64,000 nt of DNA. Origin: Craterostigma plantagineum (Eukaryota; Streptophyta; Magnoliopsida; Lamiales; Linderniaceae). The position numbers and the translations under genes are program-made. Positions 36,761-47,615 of this stretch are shown here, in pieces. Position 1 is the stretch's first letter. Each line of letters starts with the position of its first letter. The stretch is from NCBI GenBank assembly GCA_027422505.1, contig JAPQWV010000012.1, positions 22,666,001-22,730,000 of the forward strand, written 5' to 3'. Under the pieces are notes generated by a model. It saw nothing but the letters and a program-made list of their open reading frames with translations. It made no database searches and had not been told where the DNA came from.

Positions 36761-38078
36761 TGATCACATAAATCAGAAATACTAACTTCCAATAGATCAA
36801 TATATTGGAACATAGGCAATAACACGGCATCATTCACTGTATTAACATTATTCATCCAACAATAGTATTGATATCAATATATCGACAATATTAATATCAC
36901 CATCCACCAACAATATTACTACCAAACATATCGACAATATTAATATCTTTTATCCACCAACATCTATATATCGACGCAAGAATGTGCGATAACCTATAGG
37001 TAACATACTGATAATGTGACATAACCTATTGTTCATTGATCAAACAATAAATATGTGGTCTTCTTATATTCACATATGGAAACGTGAGCCCGCCAAAGAT
37101 ATTTGTAGACATCATAGCTTCGTATAATAGGACCTGTAAAACAGCAAACCATTACCATATGATACTGATAGAAATGTACTTTATAGAAGAAATGTGGGTA
37201 CTGTATATAATTTGGTACTGCATATAATGAATCGCTTTAACTAATAAATAGCCAAATTTTAACCAAATACTAACCTCCGTCGACACCCACAGTATGCTAA
37301 TCGTAGAAAACATATGGAAAATTCAACTTTTTACAGCTCGACGCCCACAACTCGATATCCAATTTAGGTCGATGCCACTGCCACAAACGTTCATTGTAAA
37401 CCTCACCGGAGTGTTCCCTAACTCAAATTGTTCGCTCGAGGTCAAGAATCTCGAATGGGGTAACTCACCGTGAAAAAACAACAACAAAAACCTAACTAAA
37501 CTTACCTAGACCGACAAGCCCACGGTAGGTTAGGCAAGCTCCGAGCTTTTCCATCATGGGTAGGGGCTTTTCCGTCGCCGCGAGAGCTTTACGAGTTGAG
37601 AGCTGAAATTACAAAGCTACATGGATTTCAATTAATGGTTTGGAGAAAAAAGGGTTAAAAATTAGCAGAGGGGCAAAATCGTCCATGGGGAGTTATGTGT
37701 AAGATTGTGTTTGATTTATGGATTTTGCTAATAAATAATATGAAATGGGAGTTAGTTGATCAGAAAAAAAAAAAAAGGAAATGGGGATTTAATTGAAGTT
37801 GCCGCTTTTAAAAATTTATGCATAGAGATATTTTCGATTCCTCTCTGCTAGAACGTTCGAGACTTAGAAAAATGTGAAGCATGAAACTCCTTATGGCGAA
37901 TTGCGTTATAGATATTTTATAAAAGCCTCTGCTTTTTTCTCAAATCATTTGGTCCCACAAATGAAACAGAGTCGCCACGTATTTCGTTTTGATCATTCCT
38001 TGCATTCTCTATATAAGATCATTTCCTTGTCGTGGATTTGTTAACAACATATCAAGAGAGATTAGACAACTTCTGTTG

Positions 38079-41000
38079 ATGGAGATGGAGAGTGACGACA
38101 ACGCGCCTCCGTCGTATTACAGCGTCCTCGGCGTCGGTAAGGGCTCTTCCGACGAAGATATTAAGAGGGCATACCGTAGGTTAGCCATGGTATGCATTAG
38201 ATTACCTATATGCTCTGTTTTCTTGGTTCAATTCATACTCTGTTTTTCTCTTTCTTTGGATTCGAGTTAATAGTTTTGAAATTTATTACAGCAATGGCAC
38301 CCTGATAAGTGGACGAGGAACCCTTCATTGCTCGGCGAAGCCAAGAAAAGGTTTCAGCAGATTCAAGAAGCATATTCAGGTGAGGAAGTTTCCATTTTTC
38401 TGTTATATTTCTTGGATTCGTAGTATCTATTACATATGGGGTTGATTTGAATTTCTTATTTGATGGAACAGTGCTTTCTGATAAGAGAAAGAAGACGATG
38501 TACGACGCAGGGCTTTATAATTGCATTGATGAAGACGACGATGAGGTTGAGGTAAGTGTTGGGTTTTAAGCCCAATGGGCCTTGGGCCCAAGTGTGGCTA
38601 AGTGGCCCACTAAAAGAAGAGCTGAAACGATTTTATTAAATCGAGAAGACGTCAGTCACCGAAACAAGAAATCGTTGAAAGATTACGAATCTACGTTTCG
38701 AGACGAATCTAACGAATATTAATTTGCTCAAAACCGATATCGGATGAATGAGAAATTAATTGGTAAAGCCGGCCCAATTAAATTAAAAAAAAACGGAAAA
38801 AAAAAATTGATGACGTGGCGGCCGATGACGTGTCACTGACACGTGGACTGACGTGGTCTGACGTGGCGCTAATCTGGCGCTGACTGGGCATGCTGATGTG
38901 GCTGTTTGAAGGGGTATTGGGTATCAGTCCGAAAGTTGTGACTGTTCTCAGATTGACCCCTGGCCAAAAGTTATACCTATTTACGAATTCGCCCAGTCAA
39001 AGGAGGTCAAATTGAAAAGTTATGACTTTTCGCGAATTGACCCCTGCAGCTTTTCGGACAGTATAAATAGGTCCCCTGGCAGAATAGAAATTAATTCAAT
39101 TTACTCCCAGCACTTTAGAGAAAGTTGACAGCACATCCCTTAGGCATAATAAAGCATAAAAAACGCAAGAAATGCTCGAGTCTTTAGTAGATTCGCCCGA
39201 TAATTTCGATACGGTGTGCGACGTTTCGAAATTCTTGAAGTCGTTGTATCTTCGGGACGTATTGCGACAACCCGAGGCACTGAAATACGGGGCAATAACG
39301 TCTTACGGAAAGCGTACGATGTACGTGCCTCGACTTCAACGTAATAAGCCGAAACTCTGTCCGAGTTTTACGAGCGCCACCGACTGGACGCCAACACCGG
39401 AACCAACAATCGTAAGACGTTATTCTGTCTGATCGATGGCGACGATAGCGAATATTCCCACCGCCGTACCGCTGACGGGTAGCAACCACGCCGAAAGACC
39501 GGCGAAATTCAACGGAGCGGATTTCAAACGATGGCAGCAAAAAATGTTGTTTTATCTCACGACTCTAAACCTGGTGCGCTTTCTGAAAGAGCTCCCGCCC
39601 CAGGTGAACACCAACGATGCTGCTGACGATGCCATACCCGAAGAGGACGCACAACAACAGGCGGCATTGGACACGTGGAATCATAATGATTTCATGTATC
39701 GTAATTATATTTTGAACGCCTTGGACGACTCCCTATACAACGTCTACGCGGTCGCTAAGACTGCTAAAGAGTTGTGGGACTCGTTGGACAAAAAGTACAA
39801 AACCGATGACGTCGGACTGAAGAAATTCATTGTCGGCAGGTTTTTGGACTATAAGATGACCGACTCCAAACCAGTGTTGGACCAGGTCCGTGATCTGCAG
39901 TTGATAATCCACGATATACACGCGGAGAATATGCAGATCAGCGAATCCTTCCAGGTAGCTGCTATAATAGAGAAGCTGTCGCCCCTGTGGAAGGACTTCA
40001 AGAACTACCTCAAGCACAAGCGAAAGGAAATGGGGCTTGAGGACCTGATCGTGAGGCTTCGAATCGAAGAAGATAATCGAAGGATCGAGGCCAAGAACAA
40101 AAGGGGTAGTGTCGAGGTACGTGCGAACCTGGCCGAGTCTAGCACCGGCAAAAAGCGCAAGAGGCCTAATACGACGCAGCAGAAGCCGAACAAAATTAGG
40201 GGCAACTGCTACAACTGCGACAAACCTGGGCATATGGCTAAGGATTGTCGGCTGAAGAAAAAGAGCAAAAAGAGCCAAGCTCACCTTACCGAGGCCAAGC
40301 TGGGGACAGAGATGGACCTAGCCGCCGTCGTATACGAGGCCAACGTGGTAGATAATCCTAGGTCGTGGTATATCGACTCTGGAGCGACTCGCCACATCTG
40401 CTCTGATAAGGAGATGTTTTCAACCTACATCCCTATCTCAGGCAGGAAGCTGTTTATGGGCAATGCAGCCACCTCTGACATCGTTGGATTAGGGAGGGTA
40501 GTGCTGAAGATGACCTCGGGCAAGGAACTCACTCTTGTGGACGTGCTGCATGTGCCAGACATCCGCAAGACCTTGGTGTCCGGCTCCCTGTTGAGCAAAG
40601 CCGGATTTAGACAGGTGTTTGAGAGTGATAAATATGTACTGACCAAAAACGGTCATTTCATAGGAAAGGGCCACCTCGAGAAGGGGCTCTTTAAGATGAA
40701 TGTAATGCCTGTAATACGCGAGATTAAGCTCGCTGATAATAATAAAGAAAGTTCATCTTACTTGGTTGAGTGTTCCAATTTATGGCATCATAGATTAGGA
40801 CACGTGGGTTTAAACAAAATAAAAAAGTTAATAAGTTTAAACCTGCTTCCACAAATGGAAGTCGACTCACAACAAAAGTGTGAAGTCTGTGTCGAAGCAA
40901 AAATGGCCAAGGCACCGTTCTTCTCTGTTGAGAGAAGTAGTGCACCTCTAGAATTAATCCATACTGATATATGTGATCTGAAGTTCGTGCAGACTAGAGG

Positions 41001-44000
41001 CGGAAAAAAGTACTTTATTACTTTTATCGATGATTGCACGAGATTTTGCTACGTATACTTGTTAAGTGGCAAGGACGAGGCTCTTGATGCCTTCACAAGA
41101 TATAAGAGTGAAGTTGAGAATCAACTAAACTCACGAATAAAAATAATTCGAAGTGATAGAGGAGGAGAATACGTGGCGCCGTTCGAAGAATTCTGCCAAG
41201 AGCACGGCATTATTCATCAAACAACTGCGCCTTATTCACCTCAGTCAAATGGTGTTGCTGAACGCAAAAATAGGTCTCTTAAGGAGATGATGAATGCTAT
41301 GTTAATCAGTTCTGGGCAACCTCAGAACTTGTGGGGGGAAGCAATCCTCTCGGCAAACCGCATTCTAAATATGGTGCCACACAAAAAGAAAGAAAAGACT
41401 CCATACGAACTATGGAAAGGTAGGGCTCCGTCCTACAATTACCTGAAAGTGTGGGGGTGCCTAGCAAAGGTCGAAGTACCTAAACCTAAACAGGTTAAAA
41501 TAGGACCCAAGACTGTTGATTGCATTCTCATCGGATATGCTAATAACAGTAGTGCATATAGATTTCTAGTGCACAAATCAGAAAACCCTGAAATGAACAC
41601 AGGGATGATATTTGAGTCGAGGAACGCTGTATTCTTCGAGAATATTTTTCCAAATAAGGAAAAGAAAGAAATAAGCTATAATAAGCGAACTTACGATGCA
41701 GTTGAGAGTTCACCTCAAGAAAACGAGGAACCGCGGCAAAGCAAACGTAAAAAGGTGGCCAAATCATTTGGGCCTGATTTCCTAACTTATATGTTAGATG
41801 ATGAACTACGGACTTTGCAAGAGGCATTGTCTAGTCCAGAAGCTCCATTCTGGAAAGAAACTGTGAACAGCGAGATTGAGTCCATAATGCAAAACCATAC
41901 GTGGGAGCTGGTAGATCTCCCAAAGGGGTGCAAGCCTTTAGGATGTAAATGGGTCCTTAAAAGGAAGCTTAAGACCGATGGATCAATCCAAAAATATAAA
42001 GCTCGTTTAGTAGCTAAAGGGTTTAACCAAAAGGAGGGGTACGATTTCTTCGATACCTACTCACCCGTGACAAGGATTACATCCATACGGGTCTTGATCG
42101 CTATAGCAGCGTTGTATGACCTCGAGATACACCAGATGGACGTGAAAACGGCCTTTCTTAACGGGGAACTCGAGGAAGAAATATATATGCGGCAGCCCGA
42201 AGGGTTTATTGTACCCGGGCAGGAAAATAAAGTGTGCCGACTCGTGAAGTCACTTTACGGGCTCAAGCAAGCGCCGAAACAGTGGCACGAGAAGTTCGAC
42301 ATGACTATGTTGTCGAATGGGTTTAAGATTAATGAGTGTGATAAATGCGTTTATATAAAAGGCACACCCGATGAGTTTGTGATTGTCTGTCTTTACGTAG
42401 ACGACATGTTAATCATGGGAAGCAGTCACAGAATAATCGTGAATACAAAGAATATGCTAATCATTTCAGTATGAAGGATATGGGCTTGGCTGACGTCATT
42501 TTGGGAATAAATGTCTCTAAGACGTCCGAAGGAATTGTGATTACACAATCTCACTATGTTGAGCGTGTTAAAGAAATTTAACGCCTTCGATGATCCTCCG
42601 GCTAAGACACCTGTGGACACTAATGTACACTTAGCCAAAAACAGAGGAGAGCCTGTATCGCAACTCGAATACGCTCGGGTGATTGGCAGTCTGATGTATT
42701 TGTCTAACTGCACTCGACCTGACATAGAGTACTCAATTAGTAAACTTAGTAGGTTTACGAGTAACCCGGGTAGTAGCCACTGGGTAGCACTAAGAAGAGT
42801 GCTGAGATATCTAAAGCACACTATTAATCACGGCATACTATACTCGAGATATCCCGCAGTACTAGAAGGGTATTGCGATGCGAATTGGATATCTGATAGT
42901 AAAGACTCCAAATCCACGAGTGGTTATATACTTACCATCGGTGGAGGAGCAGTTTCTTGGAAGTCCTCCAAACAGACGTGCATAGCTCGATCCACGATGG
43001 AGTCGGAGTTCATCGCACTAGATAAAGCCGGTGAAGAAGCAGAATGGCTTCGAAATTTTCTGGAGGATATTCCGTGTTGGAACAAACCTGTGCCACCAAT
43101 TATGATTCACTGCGATAGCATGGCAGCTATCGGCAGGGCACAGAACTGTATGTATAACGGTAAGTCTCGGCACATTCGTCGGAGACATAACACCGTAAGA
43201 CAGCTTATCTCTAGCGGAATAATTTCCACCGACTATGTAAAGTCAAAGGAAAATATTACGGATCCGCTGACAAAAGGCATAGCTAGAGATCAGTTAGAAA
43301 CTGCAGTAAGGGGAATGGGACTAAAAATCCACACAGCAAAGAACAAAAACAGTGGTAACTCAACCTCGATGAGTGGAGATCCCACGAACTTGGTTCAATG
43401 AGACAACTAAGCTGTGATTAGTTCAGTAGTATACTTGGAAACTAATAAAGTCCATTCTCGACAGCTGCCCAAGTAATTTCCCGATGACGTGTGGTTAGGG
43501 TAAGCACGTATGCTTTTAATGATGACTATACCAAATTGGTGGAGTATTTCGGGCTACTCCAGGATCAAGTCCTAATAGTCGGTCATCTATATAAGTGTGA
43601 AGTGGGGCCGCTTCAATGGAAAACACTTATGAATTGGAGATATGGTCCACGGCCGAAACGGACACAACGTGAGAATCGAAAAGAGATCAGATTCATCACT
43701 GTGTGTATACTGTTGTCTTGGTTTACACAAAAAGCCGCCAGTTCAAGACATCACGTTCACTGAGCAGCGAGTAAATCCGATAGTATTTCACTAGGGAAGG
43801 TTCAAAGCCACAAGCTACCTATCCCGATGCAGTGATGGGTCGTCGGGACTTTCTTGCAAGAGTCAGCATACATTGCATTTACATTAATTTCCATTCATGT
43901 GGGGGATTGTTGGGTTTTAAGCCCAATGGGCCTTGGGCCCAAGTGTGGCTAAGTGGCCCACTAAAAGAAGAGCTGAAACGATTTTATTAAATCGAGAAGA

Positions 44001-45153
44001 CGTCAGTCACCGAAACAAGAAATCGTTGAAAGATTACGAATCTACGTTTCGAGACGAATCTAACGAATATTAATTTGCTCAAAACCGATATCGGATGAAT
44101 GAGAAATTAATTGGTAAAGCCGGCCCAATTAAATTAAAAAAAAAAACGGAAAAAAAAAATTGATGACGTGGCGGCCGATGACGTGTCACTGACACGTGGA
44201 CTGACGTGGACTGACGTGGCGCTAATCTGGCGCTGACTGGGCATGCTGATGTGGCTGTTTGAAGGGGTATTGGGTATCAGTCCGAAAGTTGTGACTGTTC
44301 TCAGATTGACCCCTGGCCAAAAGTTATACCTATTTACGAATTCGCCCAGTCAAAGGAGGTCAAACTGAAAAGTTATGACTTTTCGCGAATCCTGCAGCTA
44401 TTCGGACAGTATAAATAGGTCCCCTGGCAGAATAGAAATTAATTCAATTTACTCCCAGCACTTTAGAGAAAGTTGACAGCACATCCCTTAGGCATAATAA
44501 AGCATAAAAAACGCAAGAAAGGCTCGAGTCTTTAGTAGATTCGCCCGATAATTTCGATACGGTGTGCGACGTTTCGAAATTCTTGAAGTCGTTGTATCTT
44601 CGGGACGTATTGCGACAACCCGAGGCACTGAAATACGGGGCAATAACGTCTTACGGAAAGCGTACGACGTACGTGCCTCGACTTCGACGTAATAAGCCGA
44701 AACTCTGTCCGAGTTTTACGAGCGCCACCGACCGGACGCCAACACCGGAACCAACAGTAAGTAAGCTAAGCCATTAACGTTTTAGATGTTCTGTAATGAA
44801 GGGAATCGAAGGCAGCTGATAGAAGAAAACACTGTTGTTCTTTTGCAGGGATTTGCTGATTTTCTTGAAGAAATGGCGTCCCTTGTGGAAGATGCGAGAA
44901 AAGAGGTAAGAAGAAGAAAGAAGCAATCTTTTTATTCTTTCTGTATATATTGGTTTATGGGCTGTGCTTATAATTCGAAATATGTATAATTTTTTTACAG
45001 GAGAAGATTTACAGCATTGAGGAGCTTCAGATCATGTTCTTGGACATGGCTCGGAGTTTTCAGACCACCGCTGGCGCCTGCGCCGCCTATGAATTATGGG
45101 ATGGTAATAATAATGAATATGATGATGGTAGTTATCAGTCGTCAGACGATTAG
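38079..45153 (+). CDS. Small DnaJ (J-domain) protein, split by a retrotransposon
   Basis: Five coding exons: 38079-38189, 38292-38379, 38472-38551, 44849-44905 and 45001-45153, joining in frame to 162 residues. Residues about 12-75 are a J domain ([26 protein letters not shown] at 40-43, [15 protein letters not shown]). The HPD motif needed to stimulate Hsp70 ATPase is intact. The C-terminal part ([26 protein letters not shown]) matches a family of short plant DnaJ proteins related to Arabidopsis At1g56300/At1g71000, which lack the zinc and substrate domains of larger DnaJs. Intron 3 now spans about 6.3 kb because a copia element entered the splice donor, but the donor was duplicated and a consensus GTAAGT remains after exon 3. 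The protein is therefore still encodable if the large intron is spliced. Confidence 0.9.
38557..39408 (+). repeat. 5' LTR of the DnaJ-intron copia element
   Basis: 852 bp. A TATA box (TATAAATAGG) near 39062 and AATAAA near 39149 place transcription start around 39090. The U3 part has many TGACGTGG/TGACACGTGG words (about 38808-38872), which are ACGT-core (bZIP-like) sites. The R/U5 part holds most of an 86-codon ORF. Confidence 0.92.
39172..39432 (+). CDS. LTR-encoded leader ORF directly upstream of gag
   Basis: An 86-residue frame starts in the 5' LTR ([18 protein letters not shown]) and runs through its end. It is in the same frame as the main polyprotein and stops at TGA 39430-39432, with the gag ATG at 39436. 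No domain is recognised. In the 3' LTR the start codon is changed (ATG to AGG), though the rest is open. It could be a long upstream ORF on the genomic RNA, or the relic of an N-terminally extended polyprotein. Whether it is translated is unknown. Confidence 0.4.
   Translation: MLESLVDSPDNFDTVCDVSKFLKSLYLRDVLRQPEALKYGAITSYGKRTMYVPRLQRNKPKLCPSFTSATDWTPTPEPTIVRRYSV
39436..42474 (+). pseudogene. Copia Gag-Pol polyprotein, 5' part (gag to RT)
   Basis: A 1012-residue frame. Gag (about 1-250) contains [17 protein letters not shown] and the knuckle [14 protein letters not shown]. The protease has [12 protein letters not shown] pre-integrase segment ([14 protein letters not shown]) is followed by the integrase core with the D, D and E residues ([25 protein letters not shown]). 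The reverse transcriptase has [22 protein letters not shown] and the catalytic YVDD near the end. The frame is lost about 20 residues after YVDD by a one-base deficit near 42456, so the protein ends early and lacks RNase H. Confidence 0.88.
42472..43401 (+). pseudogene. Copia polyprotein, RT-connection and RNase H part
   Basis: The sequence continues in another frame with [15 protein letters not shown], then a second frame loss near 42570 leads to an open frame to the TGA at 43399. RNase H landmarks are [60 protein letters not shown] and [13 protein letters not shown]. Two separate small indels therefore part this domain from the upstream polyprotein. Both are short and could be assembly errors in an otherwise young element. 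Confidence 0.85.
43402..43907 (+). other. 3' untranslated part of the copia element and polypurine tract
   Basis: From the RNase H stop to the 3' LTR no domain is recognised; a 90-codon frame at 43491-43763 is not supported. The region ends with TGTGGGGGAT (43899-43907), the polypurine primer next to the 3' LTR. Confidence 0.6.
43908..44756 (+). repeat. 3' LTR of the DnaJ-intron copia element
   Basis: 849 bp, differing from the 5' LTR by about seven substitutions, a 2 bp longer A-run and a 5 bp deletion near 44389. It ends CCAACA and is followed by the duplicated GTAAG. Confidence 0.93.
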
Positions 45154-45361
45154 TTTTTGCGGCGGATGTTTTGCCCTTTGTGACGGCGGCCGTGGAAGCA
45201 CGGGCGGCGAAGATGAAAGAGATTATTGCAGGAATTGGGAGAAAAGCAACTTTGGATCGTCCGGTTCAGATCGCTTCTGCAGATGATGATGATTTTGATT
45301 CTTTGTTGCTAGTTTTCTATGGCTGTGTGTGATTTGAAGCGCAACTTTGTACATTTTTATC

Positions 45362-47395
45362 CCCGATTGCTATTCACCGCCCCCTTTTTCCTAGTCACCG
45401 CCCCCTAAAGGGCTGGAAAAAGACGATTTTGCCCTTATGATATTTAAATTAATTTAAAAAGAGAAAAGGGCCTATTTTCACGTCTGGTAAGCCAAATTAA
45501 CGTAAAACATTGTTCGAATTTCAACTCGACCGAAAGAAAAAAAAATTCGACCGAAATCAATTTTCGGTTGTTACAGTACTGACCGAAATATAAATTCGGT
45601 CAGCACTGTAATGACCGAAAATTGATTTCGGTCAGTATAGTATCGACCGAAACTAATTTTCGGTCAGTATAGTATCGACCGAAACTAATTTTCGGTCGAT
45701 ACAGTAGTGACCGAAATCAGATTTTGGTCGGTACTGTACAGATCGAAATCAATTTTCGGTCGTTACAGTACACCGAAATCAATTTTCGGTCGTTACAGTA
45801 ACGACCGTAACGACCGAAAATTGATTTCGGTCGATTTTTTTTATTTATATTATTTATTTTGATTATTTATTTATATTATTTATTTGGATTATTTATTTGG
45901 ATTATTTATTTGTATATTTTATTTGGATTATTTATTTTTATTATTTATTTGGATTATTTATTTGTATTATTTATTTGGATTATTTATTTTTATTATTTAT
46001 TTGGATTATTTATTTGGATTATTTATTTGGATTATTTATTTGTATATTTTATTTGTATTATTAATTTGGATAATTTATTTTTATTATTTATTTGAATTAT
46101 TTATTTGTATATTTATATTCGAAACGGAATAAATATGCAAACAAATATTGAAAACATATATAAAATACGTCCGATACAATAAAAGATAAAAAAACAATAG
46201 CAACAACGTCAAGCACTAACGCCCGCTGCTCGCACTTCAGCAGGGGTCTCTCCTCACCCGTCCAGATGCGGGGCGCGATGTGCCCCAGATAACTACGGAT
46301 CACCCCATCATCATATGGACCACCGGGCTGTGGCCCCTGCACCCTCCACGAATCGTCATCTGTGATCCTGGAGCGCTTGCTCCCTATTTCATTTTTCACG
46401 AATAACGCAAAAATAAATTTAATTTCTTTTACGTATTTTAAGACACGACATCGCATGTCAGCTTATAGAGGAGAATGGAATTACCTGAGGAGGCCGGTGG
46501 CAGATCGTCGCCGGATGACTCAAACGATGCTCCATCATCCGGCACAGATGGAGGGGGTCTACTGCTTCCTCCGGGTAGGGTCTTTCCACCCTTGGTCTGT
46601 AATTAAAAAATAAATAATACAAATAAATAATAAAAATAAATAATCCAAATAAATAATACAAATAAATAATCCAAATAAATAATAAAAATAAATAATCCAA
46701 ATAAAATATACAAATAAATAATCCAAATAAATATACAAATAAATAATCCAAATAAAATATACAAATAAATAATCCAAATAAATAATATAAATAAATAATC
46801 AAATAAATAATATAAATAAAAAAAATAGACCGAAATCAATTTTCGGTCGTTACAGTACTGACCGAAAATTGATTTCGGTCAGTATTGTAACGACCGAAAA
46901 TAGATTTCGGTCAGTACAGTACCGACCGAAACATGATTTTGGTCAGTACTGTACCGACCAAAAAATGATTTCGGTCAATACTGTACTGACCGAAATCAAT
47001 TTTCGGTCGTTACAGTACTGACCGAAAATTGATTTCGGTCAGTACTGTAACGACCGAAAATTGATTTCGGTCGAATTTTTTTTTTCTTTCGGCCGAGTTG
47101 AAATTCGAACACTGTTTTACGTTAATTTGGCTTACCAGTCGTGAAAATAGGCCCTTTCCCTTTCCTAGTCCCTGTCGGCGATCCATTGCGATTTCAGTAT
47201 TTTTTTTGTTTTTGTCTGATTTTCGATATGTGATTTGAAAAGTGTTGTCTGGAGAGAGCTTTAAATAGATATTTTTATTGTTTATTATAATTTTCTCTTT
47301 TTAAATTAATTTAAAAATCATAAGGGCAAAATCGTCTTTTTCCAGCCCTTTAGGGTGCGGTAACAAGTAAAAGGGGGCGATAAATAGTAATTCCC
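45362..47395. mobile_element. Fold-back/MULE-like element with nested palindromes
   Basis: The 2,034 bp element has long inverted termini. The left side has TGCTATTCACCGCCCCC, CACCGCCCCCTAAAGGGCTGG and AAAAAGACGATTTTGCCC; the right side carries the reverse complement of each. It is flanked by TTTTTATC (45354-45361 and 47396-47403), an 8 bp and perhaps 9 bp duplication. Inside each arm lie arrays of ACCGAAATCAATTTTCGGT-type palindromes (about 45535-45835 and 46825-47075), then mirrored ATTATTTATTTGGATT arrays (45840-46110 and 46605-46830). The 500 bp core encodes a minus-strand fragment resembling the plant mobile domain. Another copy of the left terminus occurs at 55397. Assignment to MULE is by terminus style and duplication length. 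Confidence 0.8.
46225..46400 (-). pseudogene. Plant mobile domain (PMD)-like exon fragment
   Basis: The minus-strand frame includes SWRVQGPQPGGPYDDGVI, SYLGHIAPRIWTGEERPLLKC. A G-G-P-x-D start followed by H-(I/V)-A-x-x-(I/L)-W and ERPLLKC resembles the N-terminus of PMD (aminotransferase-like) proteins, which are often carried by plant transposons. A splice-donor-like site follows, and the rest of the domain is missing. The similarity is by eye and modest. Confidence 0.4.
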
Positions 47396-47615
47396 TTTTT
47401 ATCACACTAACGTAGAAAATAAATGAGTTTCCATGGTTTTGCGAGTCAATAATGGCTTTGTGGCCTGGGTAATAAAATACTCGATATCAAGCAATGCTCT
47501 ATTTTAAAAGCGGAATAAATAAAAATAGATATGGACCTGCGTAGCTGGCTTATTTGTACAAGAGAACTCATCGAATGATGGCTTTTCTGATTTATATGTT
47601 GCAGAAAAAAAAAAT

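Larger units (their letters stand above)
34125..37770. mobile_element. Second Ulp1-carrying MULE, with nested hAT MITE
   Basis: The left end near 34125-34190 (CTAACTCCCTCATTCC, AACTCCCCATTTC) resembles the reverse complement of the right end (CTAACTCCCATTTCATATTATTT). The interior has a plus-strand Ulp1 remnant at 35720-35980, three tandem GTACC-rich units, and a right half collinear with the 22.4-23.6 kb fragment. A hAT-like MITE at 34338-35017 sits inside it. Boundaries are approximate, as no target duplication was resolved. Confidence 0.6.
38557..44756 (+). mobile_element. Young Ty1/copia retrotransposon in intron 3 of the DnaJ gene
   Basis: LTRs at 38557-39408 and 43908-44756 start TGTTGGG and end CCAACA, with exact 5 bp target duplications GTAAG at 38552-38556 and 44757-44761. 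I count about seven substitutions and three indels between the LTRs, so they are about 99% identical and the insertion is recent. The interior encodes gag, protease, integrase, reverse transcriptase and RNase H in copia order, with two frameshifts near the RT-RNase H junction. A polypurine GTGGGGGAT precedes the 3' LTR. No standard initiator-Met primer site (TGGTATCAGAGC) follows the 5' LTR. Confidence 0.95.

Noticed and set aside
45859..46132. Open frames rich in Tyr, Leu, Phe and Ile resembling multi-span membrane proteins
   Set aside because: They are translations of the ATTATTTATTTGGATT simple array inside a transposon, and mirror-image frames occur in the other arm.
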